64,000 bases of DNA from Lophius americanus (GCA_037951165.1 JBBDHG010000015.1:804501-868500), one strand, 5' to 3'. Shown: positions 1-10,595, counted from the first letter of the stretch. The notes: generated by a model from the letters alone, not told the origin. Made by a program: numbers and translations.

Positions 1-700
1 TGAAGACTCTTGGAGGATTAGTTGAACGCACCATAAAATCCATTATGAGATTGTTCTGTCAACAACCAACAGATGAGCTGATAGGGAAAAAGATAGCTGC
101 ATAGAAATGTGCAGGGAAGTGAAATCCAACATCCTGAATGGGGATTAAAATTGAATTGTATTGTATTGAAAACGGATCTACAGCCTGGAATTCTTCTCTG
201 TACCTAATGGAACAGGACTGAAGGAGTTTAAGCTGAAGGAGGCAGAACTGGTTTCTTGTTTCACGATTCTGAAAAACATACAACCCGTCTGGACTGCTGC
301 AATGCTCCTTGTTCTGACGCGAACGGACCTCCCACTCATGGATGCAGTTGGACCGAAAAGCTTTTAACGGGCAAGCGTGATCAAGAACACCTCAACCCCT
401 CCCTCCACTTGACCCCCGTGTGATTTTAAGATTAATTTTAAGATTTTATTGTCTCACCTTTGAATGGGTTGACAATAATAAATGTATTTAGAAGAAGCAC
501 TTTTTCCCAGAAATAACATCAATAAAGTGCTTCACAAAAAGAAAAGCAATAAAAGGCAAACAATCAATAAAAACAAGGCAAATGGAACAAATAACACCAG
601 ACAAGTAAATAATTTAACGAGGACCATAAAAGCTAGGATTATAGACAGGAAATCAATGACCTACAGGACAAACAGAAGACATTCAGGTTGAAATAAAGGT
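1..700. other. grhl2 intron or 3' region, nothing recognised
   Basis: Open frames here are short and resemble no known protein. The stretch lies downstream of the last grhl2 exon found (the gene is on the minus strand), so it is intronic if the gene keeps its usual exons. Confidence 0.4.
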
Positions 701-709
701 TGATTTGAA

Positions 710-905
710 CAGGTGACCGTCAGTTGGCCCTGGTCAGACCAAAGAGAGGCACCGGGTATGTGTGGGCGAAGAAGGTCACAGAACTTCTCAGGTGTCTGAC
801 CATGAAGGGGCTCTGAATGTAAGAATGAGAACCTTGAAATGAATTCTAAACCTGATATGGAGTCAATGTACAGAATGCAAGATGGCTGTGAAAGTGTGTT
901 GGCGC
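710..905 (+). repeat. dispersed fish repeat fragment
   Basis: The wording GAAGGGGCTCTGAATGTAAG followed by CTTGAAATGAATTCTAAACC and GGAGTCAATG matches a degenerate interspersed repeat common in percomorph genomes, which in other copies reads roughly TTGAAATCAATTCT then GGAGCCAGTG. I know the repeat from recurring sequence, not by family name. Confidence 0.45.
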
Positions 906-1059
906 CATCTTACGTCTCTGACCTCTTAGCTCCTCCTCAAGGTCATTGAGGTCCACTGATCGACCATTTATCGAGCTGTAGACCAGAGCAACTGAGCTTT
1001 TTCTTTTGAACCCCTTAAACCGTAGAACTAGTTTCTTGTTATTTTGTTGCTTCTTTTTT

Positions 1060-1545
1060 TAATGTGAGAGGATCTGAAAATATCCATATTTAAAATGTAA
1101 ACTAAAAACTCACTTATTAAGTCTGGCTTTAATAGTGTTTTGTCATTTTATATATACTATTCATTGTATTTATAAATATGTGCTTGATTTTTTTAGGTTA
1201 TTTTGATCCGGATTTTATTGTTATTTAATATTAATTTCTTTTTATTAACTGTAATTTTATTTCATTTTATTATATATCTTCTTTTTTTTAAATTGCTTTT
1301 ACTCTTTTAACATCTATTTATAAGATCTTTATTTGCTTTTATTTTCTATTTATTTATTATTATTATTATCTTAACTTAAACATATTTCATTTTCTTAACT
1401 CCACAAACTTTTCTCAGATCAGTCTCCAAATTTATCTTAGTATATTTTTTTATTTCACTTCAACTACTCATTGCGTAACATTTTATTTGTTTTGAACGTA
1501 CTTTATAAATAAAGTTTGACTGAGCTTTTTTATCAACTATCCAAC
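1060..1545. repeat. AT-rich low-complexity block with a repeat tail
   Basis: About 500 bases, mostly A and T with TTTATT repeats. It ends ACTTTATAAATAAAGTTTGA (1500-1519), the kind of 3' tail seen on fish LINE or SINE copies. The next grhl2 exon starts about 130 bases later. Confidence 0.45.
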
Positions 1546-1677
1546 CTTCTCCCTTTATAAACTAGTATTAGTATATAAGTAGTCTGGATTGGGTTTTCTC
1601 ATGGAAGTCAGTCTGACACACACTCTATATTTCCCAGGTCAAAACAGATGAAAGCGGCGGGAGCAACCATCTTGTAC

Positions 1678-1769
1678 CTCTCTTGTTCGTCTCCTCTTTG
1701 ATCTGTTTGTGAGGCGAAGGGCATATATCTTCATCTGACGGCCTGAACATCCTCTTCACCAGCACGCTC
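1678..1769 (-). CDS. grhl2: grhl2 coding exon (after the DNA-binding domain; last one in the window)
   Basis: Read on the minus strand this exon encodes GSVLVKRMFRPSDED and continues to KQIKEETNKR, matching the stretch of Grainyhead-like 2 between the CP2-type DNA-binding domain and the C-terminal dimerisation domain. The acceptor is TTCAG at 1770-1774 and the donor is GTACAAG. It enters in phase 2 and leaves in phase 1, which fits the exon at 1903-1940 and the known following VLLYVRK segment. That segment and the rest of the dimerisation domain are not found at 1-1677, so the 3' end of the gene lies left of the window. Confidence 0.9.
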
Positions 1770-1902
1770 CTGAACAAACGAAAAACAAATACGTCATAAA
1801 CATATGCCTTGTGTTTGCATTTGTGGTGGTATTCAGCTCCTCTGCTTTTGCATACTTTAGATTTGTATGTCCTGATTTAAATGAAAATGTTAACACGCTC
1901 AC

Positions 1903-1940
1903 CCTTCTCTCTCGATCTCCTCAGTGTTGAAGGTAAACAC
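1903..1940 (-). CDS. grhl2: grhl2 coding exon, small (38 bp)
   Basis: A 38-base exon on the minus strand, encoding VFTFNTEEIEREG. It corresponds to the VYYNTDDEREGG segment of mammalian GRHL2 that follows the DNA-binding domain. The acceptor is CCCAG and the donor GTGAGCG, both strong. It enters in phase 0 after the exon at 4212-4351 and leaves in phase 2, matching the next exon. The exon is too short to stand out as an open frame and was found by homology and splice phase. Confidence 0.85.
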
Positions 1941-2009
1941 CTGGGACAATAGAATAAATGTAAGTTATTGTTAGTTATATGTAGTTAGTTATGTGTTTTT
2001 TTACTTTGT

Positions 2010-2055
2010 AGCACCTTGAGATTTGATCCAAATGTAAAGTGCGTTTTAAATTAAA
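2010..2055 (+). repeat. LINE 3'-tail fragment
   Basis: GTAGCACCTTGAGATTTGAT then CCAAATGTAAAGTGC matches almost base for base the tail of the LINE remnant at 8,145-8,200. A further copy lies reversed at 9,945-9,990. Confidence 0.6.
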
Positions 2056-2119
2056 TTAAAAACCGAAAAGTCGAGTGTATAAGCGATCCCCCCGAATTTA
2101 TGTCAAAAAATAAATACAT

Positions 2120-2665
2120 TTTTAAGAAAACCGGTCACCCCAGTGAGTAAAATATGAACAATTAGAGTAAAAAACATGATATAAAGATGATAGATAGATA
2201 GACCACTTATGCACCAAATTTGGATAAATCTGACCAACATTTAGGAATTTACTTCCAAACACGTATTTTTTCGTATAAACTTAGTTAGTAAGATATTAAA
2301 TATTAAGAGTAAAATATGATGTATAGACTACATATAGATAGATCTCCTATGCATCAAATTTGGATTAAATCTGACCAAAATTTAGGAATTTACATCCAAA
2401 AAAAATCTTATTTTTCATTTAAAGCTCACCCTAGTTAGTAAGACATGAAATGTTAATGTAAATTAGGATACACATAAGATAGATTTCCTGAAGTCCATTC
2501 ATATGCACGGTTAAGCAATTATAGCCCAAAAAAATTTGGCAATAAAGAATTTTTCCAACAAATGTTGGAAAAATTCAACTGACCTTTCCCCAAATATGAA
2601 ATCAAATTAAGGTCTAAGTGGGTTTAAAATTTGAAAATGATCCATGAAATAGTTGCTGCGGTATT
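2120..2665 (-). mobile_element. Helitron-like repeat copy, reversed
   Basis: On the minus strand it carries the family's landmarks: TTTCATGGATCATTTTC, then AAACCCACTTAGACCTTAAT, and repeated motifs equivalent to ACTCTAATTGTTCATATTTTAC and TCCAAATTTGGTGCATAAG. The terminal hairpin is absent from this copy. It faces the forward copy at 3,165-3,844. Confidence 0.55.
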
Positions 2666-2689
2666 GGGTTAACATGAAGGATGTGCTGA

Positions 2690-3140
2690 TGCCATTCCAA
2701 AACATACCGGATTTTCCAGAGGACAATTATTCATCCATTAAAGTCAGGCTCAGAGTGTAATACGTTCCAAGACTTGAACTGGAATCATTGCCCATATGAA
2801 ATTTCCAGTAATAGAATTTCTTTGTGGATTTCCTGGTTTACTGATGCAATCCATCTTACCCTCTACACGCAGCAGGTTTCCAGTGTCAAAGGAAGCAAAA
2901 CAGCCTCAGTGCCTCACCAAAGACACCGCCATGCTTCATTCTTCCTCCGCCAGAAACACCGCTGACCCGAATGGTTCCTGTCTTGTTCAGTAAGGCCACA
3001 GAACTTCATCTTATATGGAGGATTCTGAACGCACTGGATTGACTTTATTCTGTCAGCAGTGGTGAATGTCTTGGAGTTTGGGCATGGAGCCTTATGGAAA
3101 TTTAGGCCCCAAAAGAACAAAATTCTAAAAAGTTCATCTA
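2690..3140 (-). mobile_element. Tc1-like transposase remnant
   Basis: On the minus strand, in shifting frames, the stretch reads RRKNEAW, then DTGNLLRVEGKMD, resembling the mid-to-late part of Tc1/mariner transposases (KHGGGS..WGCF..DTGNL..VEGKMD). Stops and frame breaks show it is dead. It sits between two oppositely oriented copies of the Helitron-like repeat. Confidence 0.5.
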
Positions 3141-3164
3141 TGAAAAATAACAATAACTAATAAG

Positions 3165-3844
3165 CAATAACTCAAAAAACTATTTCATGGATCATATTCA
3201 AATATTAAACCCACATAGACCTTAACGTGAATAAGAACTGGATTGATTTTGGAAGAGGTTCGATGCATATTTCGGCCACTAAGGGGAGCTTTATCCCTTA
3301 AGGTTTTTGGGCTATAATTTCTCAAGCATTAGTCCGGTTTAGTACAAATTTGGTGCTTATGAACCAACACGATGAGCGCTATCTTATATTTATGGTATTT
3401 ACACAAGCAGTTCGTATTTTTTTTCACTAGGGAGACCTTTATTTTTTTTCAAGAAACACTGTTTTCGACCAAATTTACCTCAAATGAACAGCCTCAAGGA
3501 GCTCTAACCTGCATTTGTTATGTTTTTTGTAAATGTCCGTATTTTACTCAGTAGGGCAGCTTTTTTGCAAAAAACAACAACAAGCACACAAAAATTTTCT
3601 CTGACCGTTACCTCCCTGACATAAGTTGTATCTAAACATGGCTCATATGAACTGACAGAAAGAAATCTGACTTGTTTTACTACTGAGGTCAGAAAAAAGT
3701 AGTGAACTGCTTTGATCTTTATTATTGCTATAAAGAACATGTCACATTTAATTTGAGGAGTTCAATAAGGGGGATTGCTCGTACAACGCAGGGGATCGGG
3801 GGATTTTTGGGGAGATACCTTTGCTGTCGGGGGCGACAGCGTAG
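3165..3844 (+). mobile_element. Helitron-like repeat copy with terminal hairpin
   Basis: A long forward copy. It starts near ATAACTCAAAAAACTATTTC and carries the CCACTAAGGGGAGCTTTATC and TTTGGGCTATAATTTCTCAA motifs, then degenerate sub-repeats. It ends in GGGGAGATACC followed by the stem-loop GCTGTCG-GGGG-CGACAGC (3,823-3,840) and GTAG. Confidence 0.6.
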
Positions 3845-4211
3845 GCCTTAGGAGAGATGCAATTCAGGGGGTTGAAGCATTTTGAGGCTGCAGCAATCAC
3901 CATGTTTGGATTTTGAATTTTTTTTTTTTTTGCTTTATTGTGAAAGTCGGGGAGCCATCAAATGGTTAACACATAAAACAATCTAAGTTCTTGTATGAGG
4001 AAAGTTGACTTTGGAGCAGCTATTATAGAAAGTTTGAATCATATTCACATGAATGATGAAATGAAGAAATGGAAGAAAATCATAAAAATGGAGCTTGAAT
4101 GAAGTTTAAGTGGTTCCAAATCGTACTAGCGACCGTGATTCTGAAATCCAGCTGCTTCACCTTTGAGAGGAAGCTCTTTCACTTGGAGGAGTGTGAGTGC
4201 AGGTGATCTAC

Positions 4212-4351
4212 CTGTCCGGCCCTCTGAAGGTTGCCGAAGTGAACATCGGGGATGAAAAGCACCGGCTGAGCCTCCAGGTCTGTCATGGTCTTGAAATAGG
4301 TGGTGTCTGACTTCTTGGGAACACTTATCACACCTACGCCTCCGTCTTTTA
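4212..4351 (-). CDS. grhl2: grhl2 coding exon (KKSDTTYFKTM ... FIPDVHFGNLQ)
   Basis: Encodes VKDGGVGVISVPKKSDTTYF and onward through FKTMTDLEAQPVLFIPDVHF to NLQRAGQ. These are highly conserved blocks at the C-terminal edge of the Grainyhead/CP2 DNA-binding region. The donor is CAG|GTAGATC. The acceptor ends in GAAG, which is a weaker match to consensus but gives the only phase (1) that joins to the exon at 4564-4621. The variable linker upstream is shorter than I recall for the human protein. Confidence 0.88.
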
Positions 4352-4563
4352 CTTCACAGGTAAAAAAACAAACAAAGATTACAAAAAATATTAGATTATT
4401 TTACCCGTTACATTTTTTACAGAAAAAAAAGTAACAGCTTTAATTAATTCCCATTGTCTAAAGATGTTTACAAGCAGTAGGTGGAGAATTATTCAATGTG
4501 ATTTCATGTAAACTTGGATTTGAAATAAGATAATACAAAAAGATTTTTCATGTAGCTCAAAAC

Positions 4564-4621
4564 CTTTTGACTTCTTGCGAAACAGTTTTCGCTCCTCGTC
4601 CCTTATTTTCCTCTCCGCTCC
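4564..4621 (-). CDS. grhl2: grhl2 coding exon (basic segment GAERKIRDEERK)
   Basis: A 58-base exon on the minus strand reading GAERKIRDEERKLFRKKSK, the basic segment that closes the Grainyhead DNA-binding domain. The acceptor is TTTTCCTAG. The donor GTTTTGAG is weak, but it keeps phase 1 to the next exon, where the split codon becomes valine. The final LFRKKSK differs from the QNRKKGKGQ I recall for human GRHL2, so the exon's 3' boundary is the least certain part. Confidence 0.82.
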
Positions 4622-4751
4622 CTAGGAAAAACATAAAATATTCAACACATGAGTGTTTGGATGTATAGTAAGCCTCGGTAAATGCTCTTGTACAATTTCC
4701 CCAAAAATCAAATAACAGTGACTTAATTGAAAGTTATTTTTTTACATCACT

Positions 4752-4781
4752 ATGTGTGTGTGCGTGTGTGTGTGTGTGTGA
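4752..4781. repeat. (TG)n microsatellite
   Basis: Alternating TG with one C interruption over about 30 bases, in the intron between two grhl2 exons. Confidence 0.9.
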
Positions 4782-5129
4782 GTGGGGTTGTATCTGGAGG
4801 CTCACTTTGCGTGTGAGACCACTAGAGACCACTAGAGGGAGAACTGATGTCATGACATGTCTCACTGCATGCCTGAATACAATTCAATTAAACACAATTA
4901 TGAGATGTACAAGAGATTTACAAAGTTCACAGCAGCCTTTTTACATTATGGTTAATTGCCTTAGAAAGATTTAAAGCAACGTCCCCCCAAAGCTTTACTA
5001 TATATTGGCCATCAAGCAGATCCAACCGGACAAATCAGTAAATTATTCCAATCAGGTATCCCTGATCATGACACAATAGTCACAACTTTTATTTACATGT
5101 AAAGTCTATTTTGAGTATTTTTTTTTGCA

Positions 5130-5185
5130 GTTATATATTTTACAGTAGTGGAAGGGATCCTACTGTAAAATAAATAACTGTAAAA
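5130..5185. repeat. imperfect inverted repeat next to the LINE
   Basis: GTTATATATTTTACAGTA and TACTGTAAAATAAATAAC are inverted copies separated by 13 bases. The right arm ends about 30 bases before the recognisable Rex3-like sequence begins. Confidence 0.6.
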
Positions 5186-5199
5186 AAACAACAACGTAT

Positions 5200-6110
5200 A
5201 CCCAGGAGGAACCAGAGCTGGATGACTTGGAGCTGGGTCCACTCATCACTGGGGCTGAAGTCAGATAATGAGGGGAAGGGGTTCGGTGGCCTTAGGATCC
5301 TGTCTCTGCTTTTTGCAGATGATGTTGTCCTATTGGCACACTCGAACTCTGACCTCCAGGTCGCACTGGGACGATTTGCAGACGAGTGTGAAGCGGCCAG
5401 GATTGAAAATCAGCACTTCTAAGTCTGAGGCCATGGTTCTCAGCCAGAAAAAGGTAGAGTGCTCACTCCAGGTCGGGGAGGACATTTTGCCCCGAAAGGC
5501 GGAGTTCAAGTATCTCGGGGTCTTGTTCACGAGTGAGGGAAAAAGGGAGCGGGAGATGGACAGACGGAAAGGGGCGGCGTCTGCAGTGATGCGGACGCTA
5601 TATCTATCCGTTGTGGTGAAGAGAGAGCTGAGCCGAAAGGCAAAGCTCTCGATTTACCGGTCCATCCACGTTCCGACCCTCACCCATGGTCATGAACTGT
5701 GGGTCATGAACGAAAGAATGAGATCGCGGATACAAGCGGCTGAAATGTGATTTCTCCACAGGGTGGCTGGGCTCAGCCTTAGAGATAGGGTGAGGAGCGC
5801 AGACATTTGGGAGAGACAGAAAGTAAAGCCGCCGCTCCTCCGCATGGAGAGGAGTCAGTTGAGGTGGTTCGGGCATCTAGTCAGGATAAGCCCCCGCCTC
5901 CCTGGGGAGGTGTTTCGGGCATGTTCATCTGGGAGGAGACCCTGGGGTAGAGCAAAGACCCGCTGGAGAGATTACATCTCTCAGCTGGCGTGGGAACGCC
6001 TCGGAATCCTCCTAGAGGAGTTGGTGGATGTGGCCGGGGAGAGGAAAGTCTGGGCTTCCCTGCTGAAACTGCTGCCCCCGCGACCCGGACACCGATAAGC
6101 GGAGGAAAAC
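5200..6110 (+). mobile_element. Rex3-like LINE (RTE clade), 5'-truncated, dead
   Basis: The frames read FADDVVLLAHSNSDLQVALG, then SKSEAMVLSQKKVECSLQVG, AEFKYLGVLFTSEGKREREM, RIQAAEM, QLRWFGHLVRISPR and RPWGRAKTRWRDYISQLAWE. This is the C-terminal half of the Rex3 reverse transcriptase, starting just before the catalytic F-ADD motif. A frame change after NQHF, a stop after AEM and another frame change break it. It lies in sense to the plus strand, antisense to grhl2. Fragments truncated at the 5' end are normal for Rex3. Confidence 0.8.
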
Positions 6111-6592
6111 GAGGGACGGGGATCCTAATGATGATGTGCTTATCTTGTCCCATTTGAAACAACATGAAAGAATATACAGTATTTGTTCATAATAGAAAAA
6201 AACAACCATCCCTGAAGAAATTTCAAACAAAAATAAAAATCTAAATATTCCCTCAGCTTCTAATTAGCGGATTTTCTGACTATCTTATTGTCCAAAAGGT
6301 CAAATAAAAGAATCAGTATGTTTGTGATTCTGATGTTCTATAAATTAAATGATATATCAGGCTGTTTATAATTAGATATGAAAACAGAAATAGGTAGAAG
6401 CCCCGATCACCATCAAGAAATAGTCCTTTAACATTGGAATCGATTTAAAAAGATTGTTTAATAAAGACAACAAGGACTTTTAACCTACATGACAATGAAC
6501 CTGATGTTCATCAGAGGTTCTCCTTAAAGGTGAGTGTGCTGATAAAGTGATGAGAGTCCCTGCTAACCGCAGCTGATGGAGTGATTCCTCAC

Positions 6593-6751
6593 CTTGTCAC
6601 AGAAGACCTTGATCTGTGAGTAGGCCCTGTGCAGCGGCTTGTTGCTGCGGTTGTTGTAGCTGTAGGTGTCGATCTGGATCATCAGAGGAAGACCCTTGAC
6701 TCCCTTCTGAGAGGAGAAGTCTGTGCTCAGACAGTTGACCGTGATGAAGAT
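6593..6751 (-). CDS. grhl2: grhl2 coding exon, core of the CP2/Grainyhead DNA-binding domain
   Basis: A 159-base exon of 53 whole codons, reading IFITVNCLSTDFSSQKGVKG, then LPLMIQIDTYSYNNRSNK and HRAYSQIKVFCDK. This is almost unchanged from mammalian GRHL2 and lies in the immunoglobulin-like DNA-binding core that recognises AACCGGTT-type sites. The acceptor is TTGGCAG and the donor GTGAGGA. Both ends are in phase 0. Even the codons around the exon edges agree with the family, so this is one of the firmest exons in the window. Confidence 0.95.
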
Positions 6752-6829
6752 CTGCCAAGCACACAGCGGAGAAAGGTACGGCGGGAGGGAGGGTGAGGTG
6801 AGATTTACATACTTCAATTTATAGGGTAA

Positions 6830-7680
6830 TCAATCTGGCGTTGTAGCTATTTTTTTCCATTGGAAATGAAAATGTTTTCATTAATTTGTACACAATTCAA
6901 TCCAAAGGCACATCCACAGCGACTCAAACTGCTGACAAGCGTAAACAGAAGCCAATCATTGAACACAAAATGTAAATCCTTCATGTGTTCTGATAGTTTC
7001 CATTGTTGACTTTAAATCAATTTGAAATCCATTAAAGTTGAGCATTTTAACTGCTTTTTTAAAATATATTTATGCCAAAGACACTTCAAAATGGAAATGT
7101 CTACCCTGAGGGTCACGAATAATTGGAGTAGGATTTTATCCCTTGAGAGATAAATTGCTATTCAGAGGTTGTTGTTGTTTTTTTTCAGTGTTTTGAAAAA
7201 TAAACAATATTTCTCTGATGTTTTTTGCGTTTGGTTAGCAGCCACGTTTCAAATATCTCAATCCGGCAGAGGTAAACACACTGTGACGCGGCCCTTTGGA
7301 TTTCTTTGGCCATTTGTGCAAAATGACCCTTTAATGAACATCGGACCCTTTAATAAACTCACAACTTCTGTAAACATTTTGTCATGAAATAACAATTATC
7401 ATATTGATATTTTCTATATTTTATTTTTTATCTATATAATAAAAGTGTTCGATTTCTTCGTTTATTCTGGTATTTCTTGTAAACTCTCTAAGTATTTAGA
7501 TCCTAAAATCTACCCCAGTGAACGTCCTCTATTATACAGATCTATGTGACGCCTCTATTAGAGGCCAGTATAAGCTTTGGGATGTACCCTGATCAAAATC
7601 CACTGACTAATATTCTTATTTCTACATATTTATTGGAAAAAAAATGTGTGATTATCTTAAAGACATAATAATTTTTAGCT
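6830..7680. other. grhl2 intron, no exon seen
   Basis: AT-rich sequence with no homology that I recognise. The short open frames have no family resemblance. Confidence 0.5.
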
Positions 7681-7689
7681 ATGAACGAC

Positions 7690-8225
7690 TCATTTAAAGG
7701 TCCGGTGTGTAAAATTTGGCCGGGATAGGCGCTGCAGGCCATCCTATCAGCCGAGTTGCCCAGAGGATTCCACTCGGCTCGACCACAGCTGCTCCAGACG
7801 CCTCGGCCTCAGGGCGGCGGCCGATACGGCTCGAATCCCTCTTTTAGAGCAGGGAAATGTAGCCACTGCTGGACTATGGTGGCGTGTTTTACATGGGTGC
7901 TTCTGTTTGCGGTGTCTGGACGCCGTCTGTCATCGTGCCTTGAGACGCATCATTACTCTTTATATCCTACAGCTGACTGGCCGTCTTCTTATGCAGGCAG
8001 ACGTATGCACCGGCTGATTTTTTTTATCTAAAAACTCTTCTTGGGTTCTTATTAAGTTAAATAAATAAAAATAAAAATATTAAGATATGTACACCCCATT
8101 TCTTACATGACAGACTCCTGCTTAGGATCTATTTATTTATTTTTGCCTTGTAGCACTTTGAGATTTGATCCAAATGTAAAGTGCATTATAAATTAAATGT
8201 ATTATTATTTTATTATTATTATTTA
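7690..8225 (+). mobile_element. L2-type LINE 3' end, decayed
   Basis: The frames give LLDYGGVFYMGAS, then THHYSLYPTADWPSSYAGRR and a YLKTLLG remnant. This is the C-terminal pattern of fish L2/Tx1-group LINEs (LDYGD.VYM, THHC.LY..VGWPSL..RR). It ends in the 3' tail GTAGCACTTTGAGATTTGAT and an ATTATT run at 8,200-8,222. It begins with AAGGTCCGGTGTGTAAAATT, a start seen on other fish repeats, so two elements may be joined. Confidence 0.6.
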
Positions 8226-8753
8226 ATCACAATTGTGACCAGTTTACCACAGTTTAGTGAGTTTCTGTCTGACAGTGGGAACTTATTTCTTGTTGTATCT
8301 TTTCCGGGATCCTGGTTTTCCTCCTTCTCTGAGACTTTAGAAATAAATGCAACATGACAATGCAGAAAATAAATTCTTACTGCATATTAATATTTGCTTT
8401 GACCCACATTTTCTGCAGTCATGTGAAGATGCGCTACTTATAAGCACACAATTTTATGAGGTATTTAGATCATAAGGTTTTCCCAAAATAAACCTTACTT
8501 ATGTGTTTTTAATTTTGTCCACTCTTGATTTTTTTGTTCTAGTACTGTAATTTTTAGACCTAAGACAGAATTGGAATGTGCCATTAACTACCTGGACATT
8601 GCACCTGTGCCCTGGTGATGTATTTAGGCTCAATAGAGAGGAAAACATGTAGAGAGAGAAAAACAGAGTCAATATTGACCCGGAGAAATGTGCTCGGATT
8701 TCCTCTAGAAATGTCTTTGTCCCCGGGCGGCCATTACAATGAAAGAGACGCAC

Positions 8754-8754
<1 letters not shown>

Positions 8755-8788
<34 letters not shown>

Positions 8789-8799
8789 GCACACACACA
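8755..8799. repeat. (CA)n microsatellite
   Basis: About 45 bases of CA with two CG interruptions. The several overlapping THTHTH and VCVCVC open frames here are artefacts of it. Confidence 0.95.
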
Positions 8800-9375
8800 G
8801 ACTGACTCACGAGACACACAGTCATTCGCATTCTCACAAAATGAGGGCAAAACAAACAGCGGAGGGTGGAGACAGGGATTGCTGTGTGTTGGCCCTTGGG
8901 GGACTGTGGTGTTCAAACAGTAATGTGGCTCCAGCTAAGGAGTGGTCACAAAGGAGTGGGCTTCACAAAGACAAAGAAAACAAACACAACACGGCCCTTT
9001 GGTTTTGTGACACTCAAAGAAACACAGCATTTGACAGAAGAGGAGCTGTTGTGGGGTTTTTCAACTCTTACATATTAACGCCATGGCGGTAATTTAATTC
9101 ACTGTTTTTATAAAGTCGTGGGTCGTTGCTGATGCCTGCAGGTTTGGCGCTTGCCCGACAGTTGAATAATGGTTTATTTTGTCAAGCCAGTGTTTGTTTG
9201 CCAATACAGTATCATCACAAAAAAAAACCTGTCCTACTGCTTAACCTGATACCAACACACCTCCTTCAAGAGTCAACAGAGTAAACCAGTTACTGGGATA
9301 GTTACAGTGACATATATACGCTGCAGTAAACACAGAAGTAATAATATTTATCAATAATCCATGTGAGTTTTCTAC

Positions 9376-9470
9376 CTTTGCCTCCTCGTTTACGTCCCAG
9401 GTGAAGGAGATGGCGTTGTAGGCGATTTCTTCAATGTTTCCGATGGTGTTGAAGCTCTCTTTGTAATCAG
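9376..9470 (-). CDS. grhl2: grhl2 coding exon, DNA-binding domain (DYKESFNTIGNIEE)
   Basis: Encodes DYKESFNTIGNIEEIAYNAI and SFTWDVNEEAK, a near-invariant part of the Grainyhead DNA-binding domain. The acceptor is GCTTACAG and the donor GTAGAAAA. It enters in phase 1, with a G from the exon at 15,333 completing an alanine codon, and leaves in phase 0. The flanking introns contain L2-type and Tc1-type repeat remnants but no other recognisable exon. Confidence 0.95.
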
Positions 9471-9944
9471 CTGTAAGCAAAAACAAACAGGCGGTTAAAG
9501 TCTTCCAACCTTTCAAATATAACACCTGCATGAAAAGCCTGCTCACAAGGAATCCCAACGTGTCTAATCCTAGTCTACAAGTTTTAACATTTTCATATCA
9601 GTACATTAAAAATGCCTGAATAAACATCAGCAACCTCCGAAAAATAAACCGATAGATAGTCACAATTGCTCAATAAATAAATGACACAAGTGGGTAAGTT
9701 TAAGATAAGTAATCAAATGGCACGTTTCAGTTTTATAAGATAAACCCTTATCTATTCGGGCAAACAAACTTTTAAAGGCTTCAAAGGCAGTGGGAGGAAA
9801 CACAGAGGGCTATCTGCAGCGGAGAACAATATTAAAACCAGCCATGTGAGCGCATCCACTGGCTGTTGTTGACCTGTGTGGCTATAAACGTGGGGGGCTT
9901 GTAAATTTAATGTTCTGGGCGTTTTGTTAGTTATCATTCGCCCA

Positions 9945-9990
9945 ATTAACGCACTTTATATTTGGATCAAATCTCAAATCTTTAGACATT
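9945..9990 (-). repeat. LINE 3'-tail fragment, reversed
   Basis: GCACTTTATATTTGGATCAA then ATCTCAAATC is the reverse complement of the tail found at 2,010 and 8,150. Confidence 0.5.
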
Positions 9991-10084
9991 CAAGTGGAAA
10001 TCTAATGTCCACTTTAATGTCATTTCAGTGTTGGATCAAGACTCATTATATGAGTTTTGAATAATAGTTCTATCTATTGAACCA

Positions 10085-10250
10085 AAAAAGGGAACTTAAT
10101 ACAAACTGTGCCGGTTTGAAAAAGTTTTCGCCCCCTTAGAAACTAAACCCAAAAAACAACTTCACTGCATTAACGAATGTTTGCAATTTGGTTGGACTTG
10201 ACCCACCAAAACCTGATTACTACCAGCCTTGTTCAATCAAATCATCCGAT
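10085..10250 (+). mobile_element. Tc1-like transposon end remnant
   Basis: AAAAAGTTTTCGCCCCCTTA and CCAAAACCTGATTACTACCA resemble the terminal and 5' part of a common fish Tc1-like family. No transposase frame remains. Confidence 0.4.
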
Positions 10251-10254
10251 AAAC

Positions 10255-10360
10255 CACAGGTACTCAAACTGGGGTCCGTGGACCCTCGGGGGTCCGTGAG
10301 CCATAACCAGGGGGTTCGTGAAATTAGTTAGTATAAACTATTAAATTACGCCGTATCCTT
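10255..10360 (+). mobile_element. hAT-like element end
   Basis: CAGGTACTCAAACTGGGGTC then CGTGGACCCTCGGGGGTCCG is close to the terminal sequence of fish hAT-type elements, which begin CAGGGG..CTCAAACTGGGGTC. Confidence 0.45.
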
Positions 10361-10595
10361 AAAAGTGCATTGAAACTCTTGTTGTTGGAGAAGATTCGTT
10401 ATACAACACCAGGGTGCGTTCAGAAATGTTATGTTAAACGGAACCCTTCTTAATTTATACTGCGAAAATGGATACCACTAAAACTGGAGAATGTGTTGAT
10501 GACCCCAGATGACATTGATGACATTCATCAGAAAAACAAGCTCTCTATTTTCTTTATTATATTAAAATGATTATTGGTGCCTTTTCCAAAATATT

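Noticed and set aside
2120..3844. Regularly repeated short phrases suggesting a CRISPR-like array
   Set aside because: Units are degenerate, far longer than CRISPR repeats and occur dispersed in a eukaryotic genome; they are transposon sub-repeats.
8499..9092. Cluster of overlapping open frames rich in TH and VC repeats
   Set aside because: Artefact of translating the (CA)n microsatellite.
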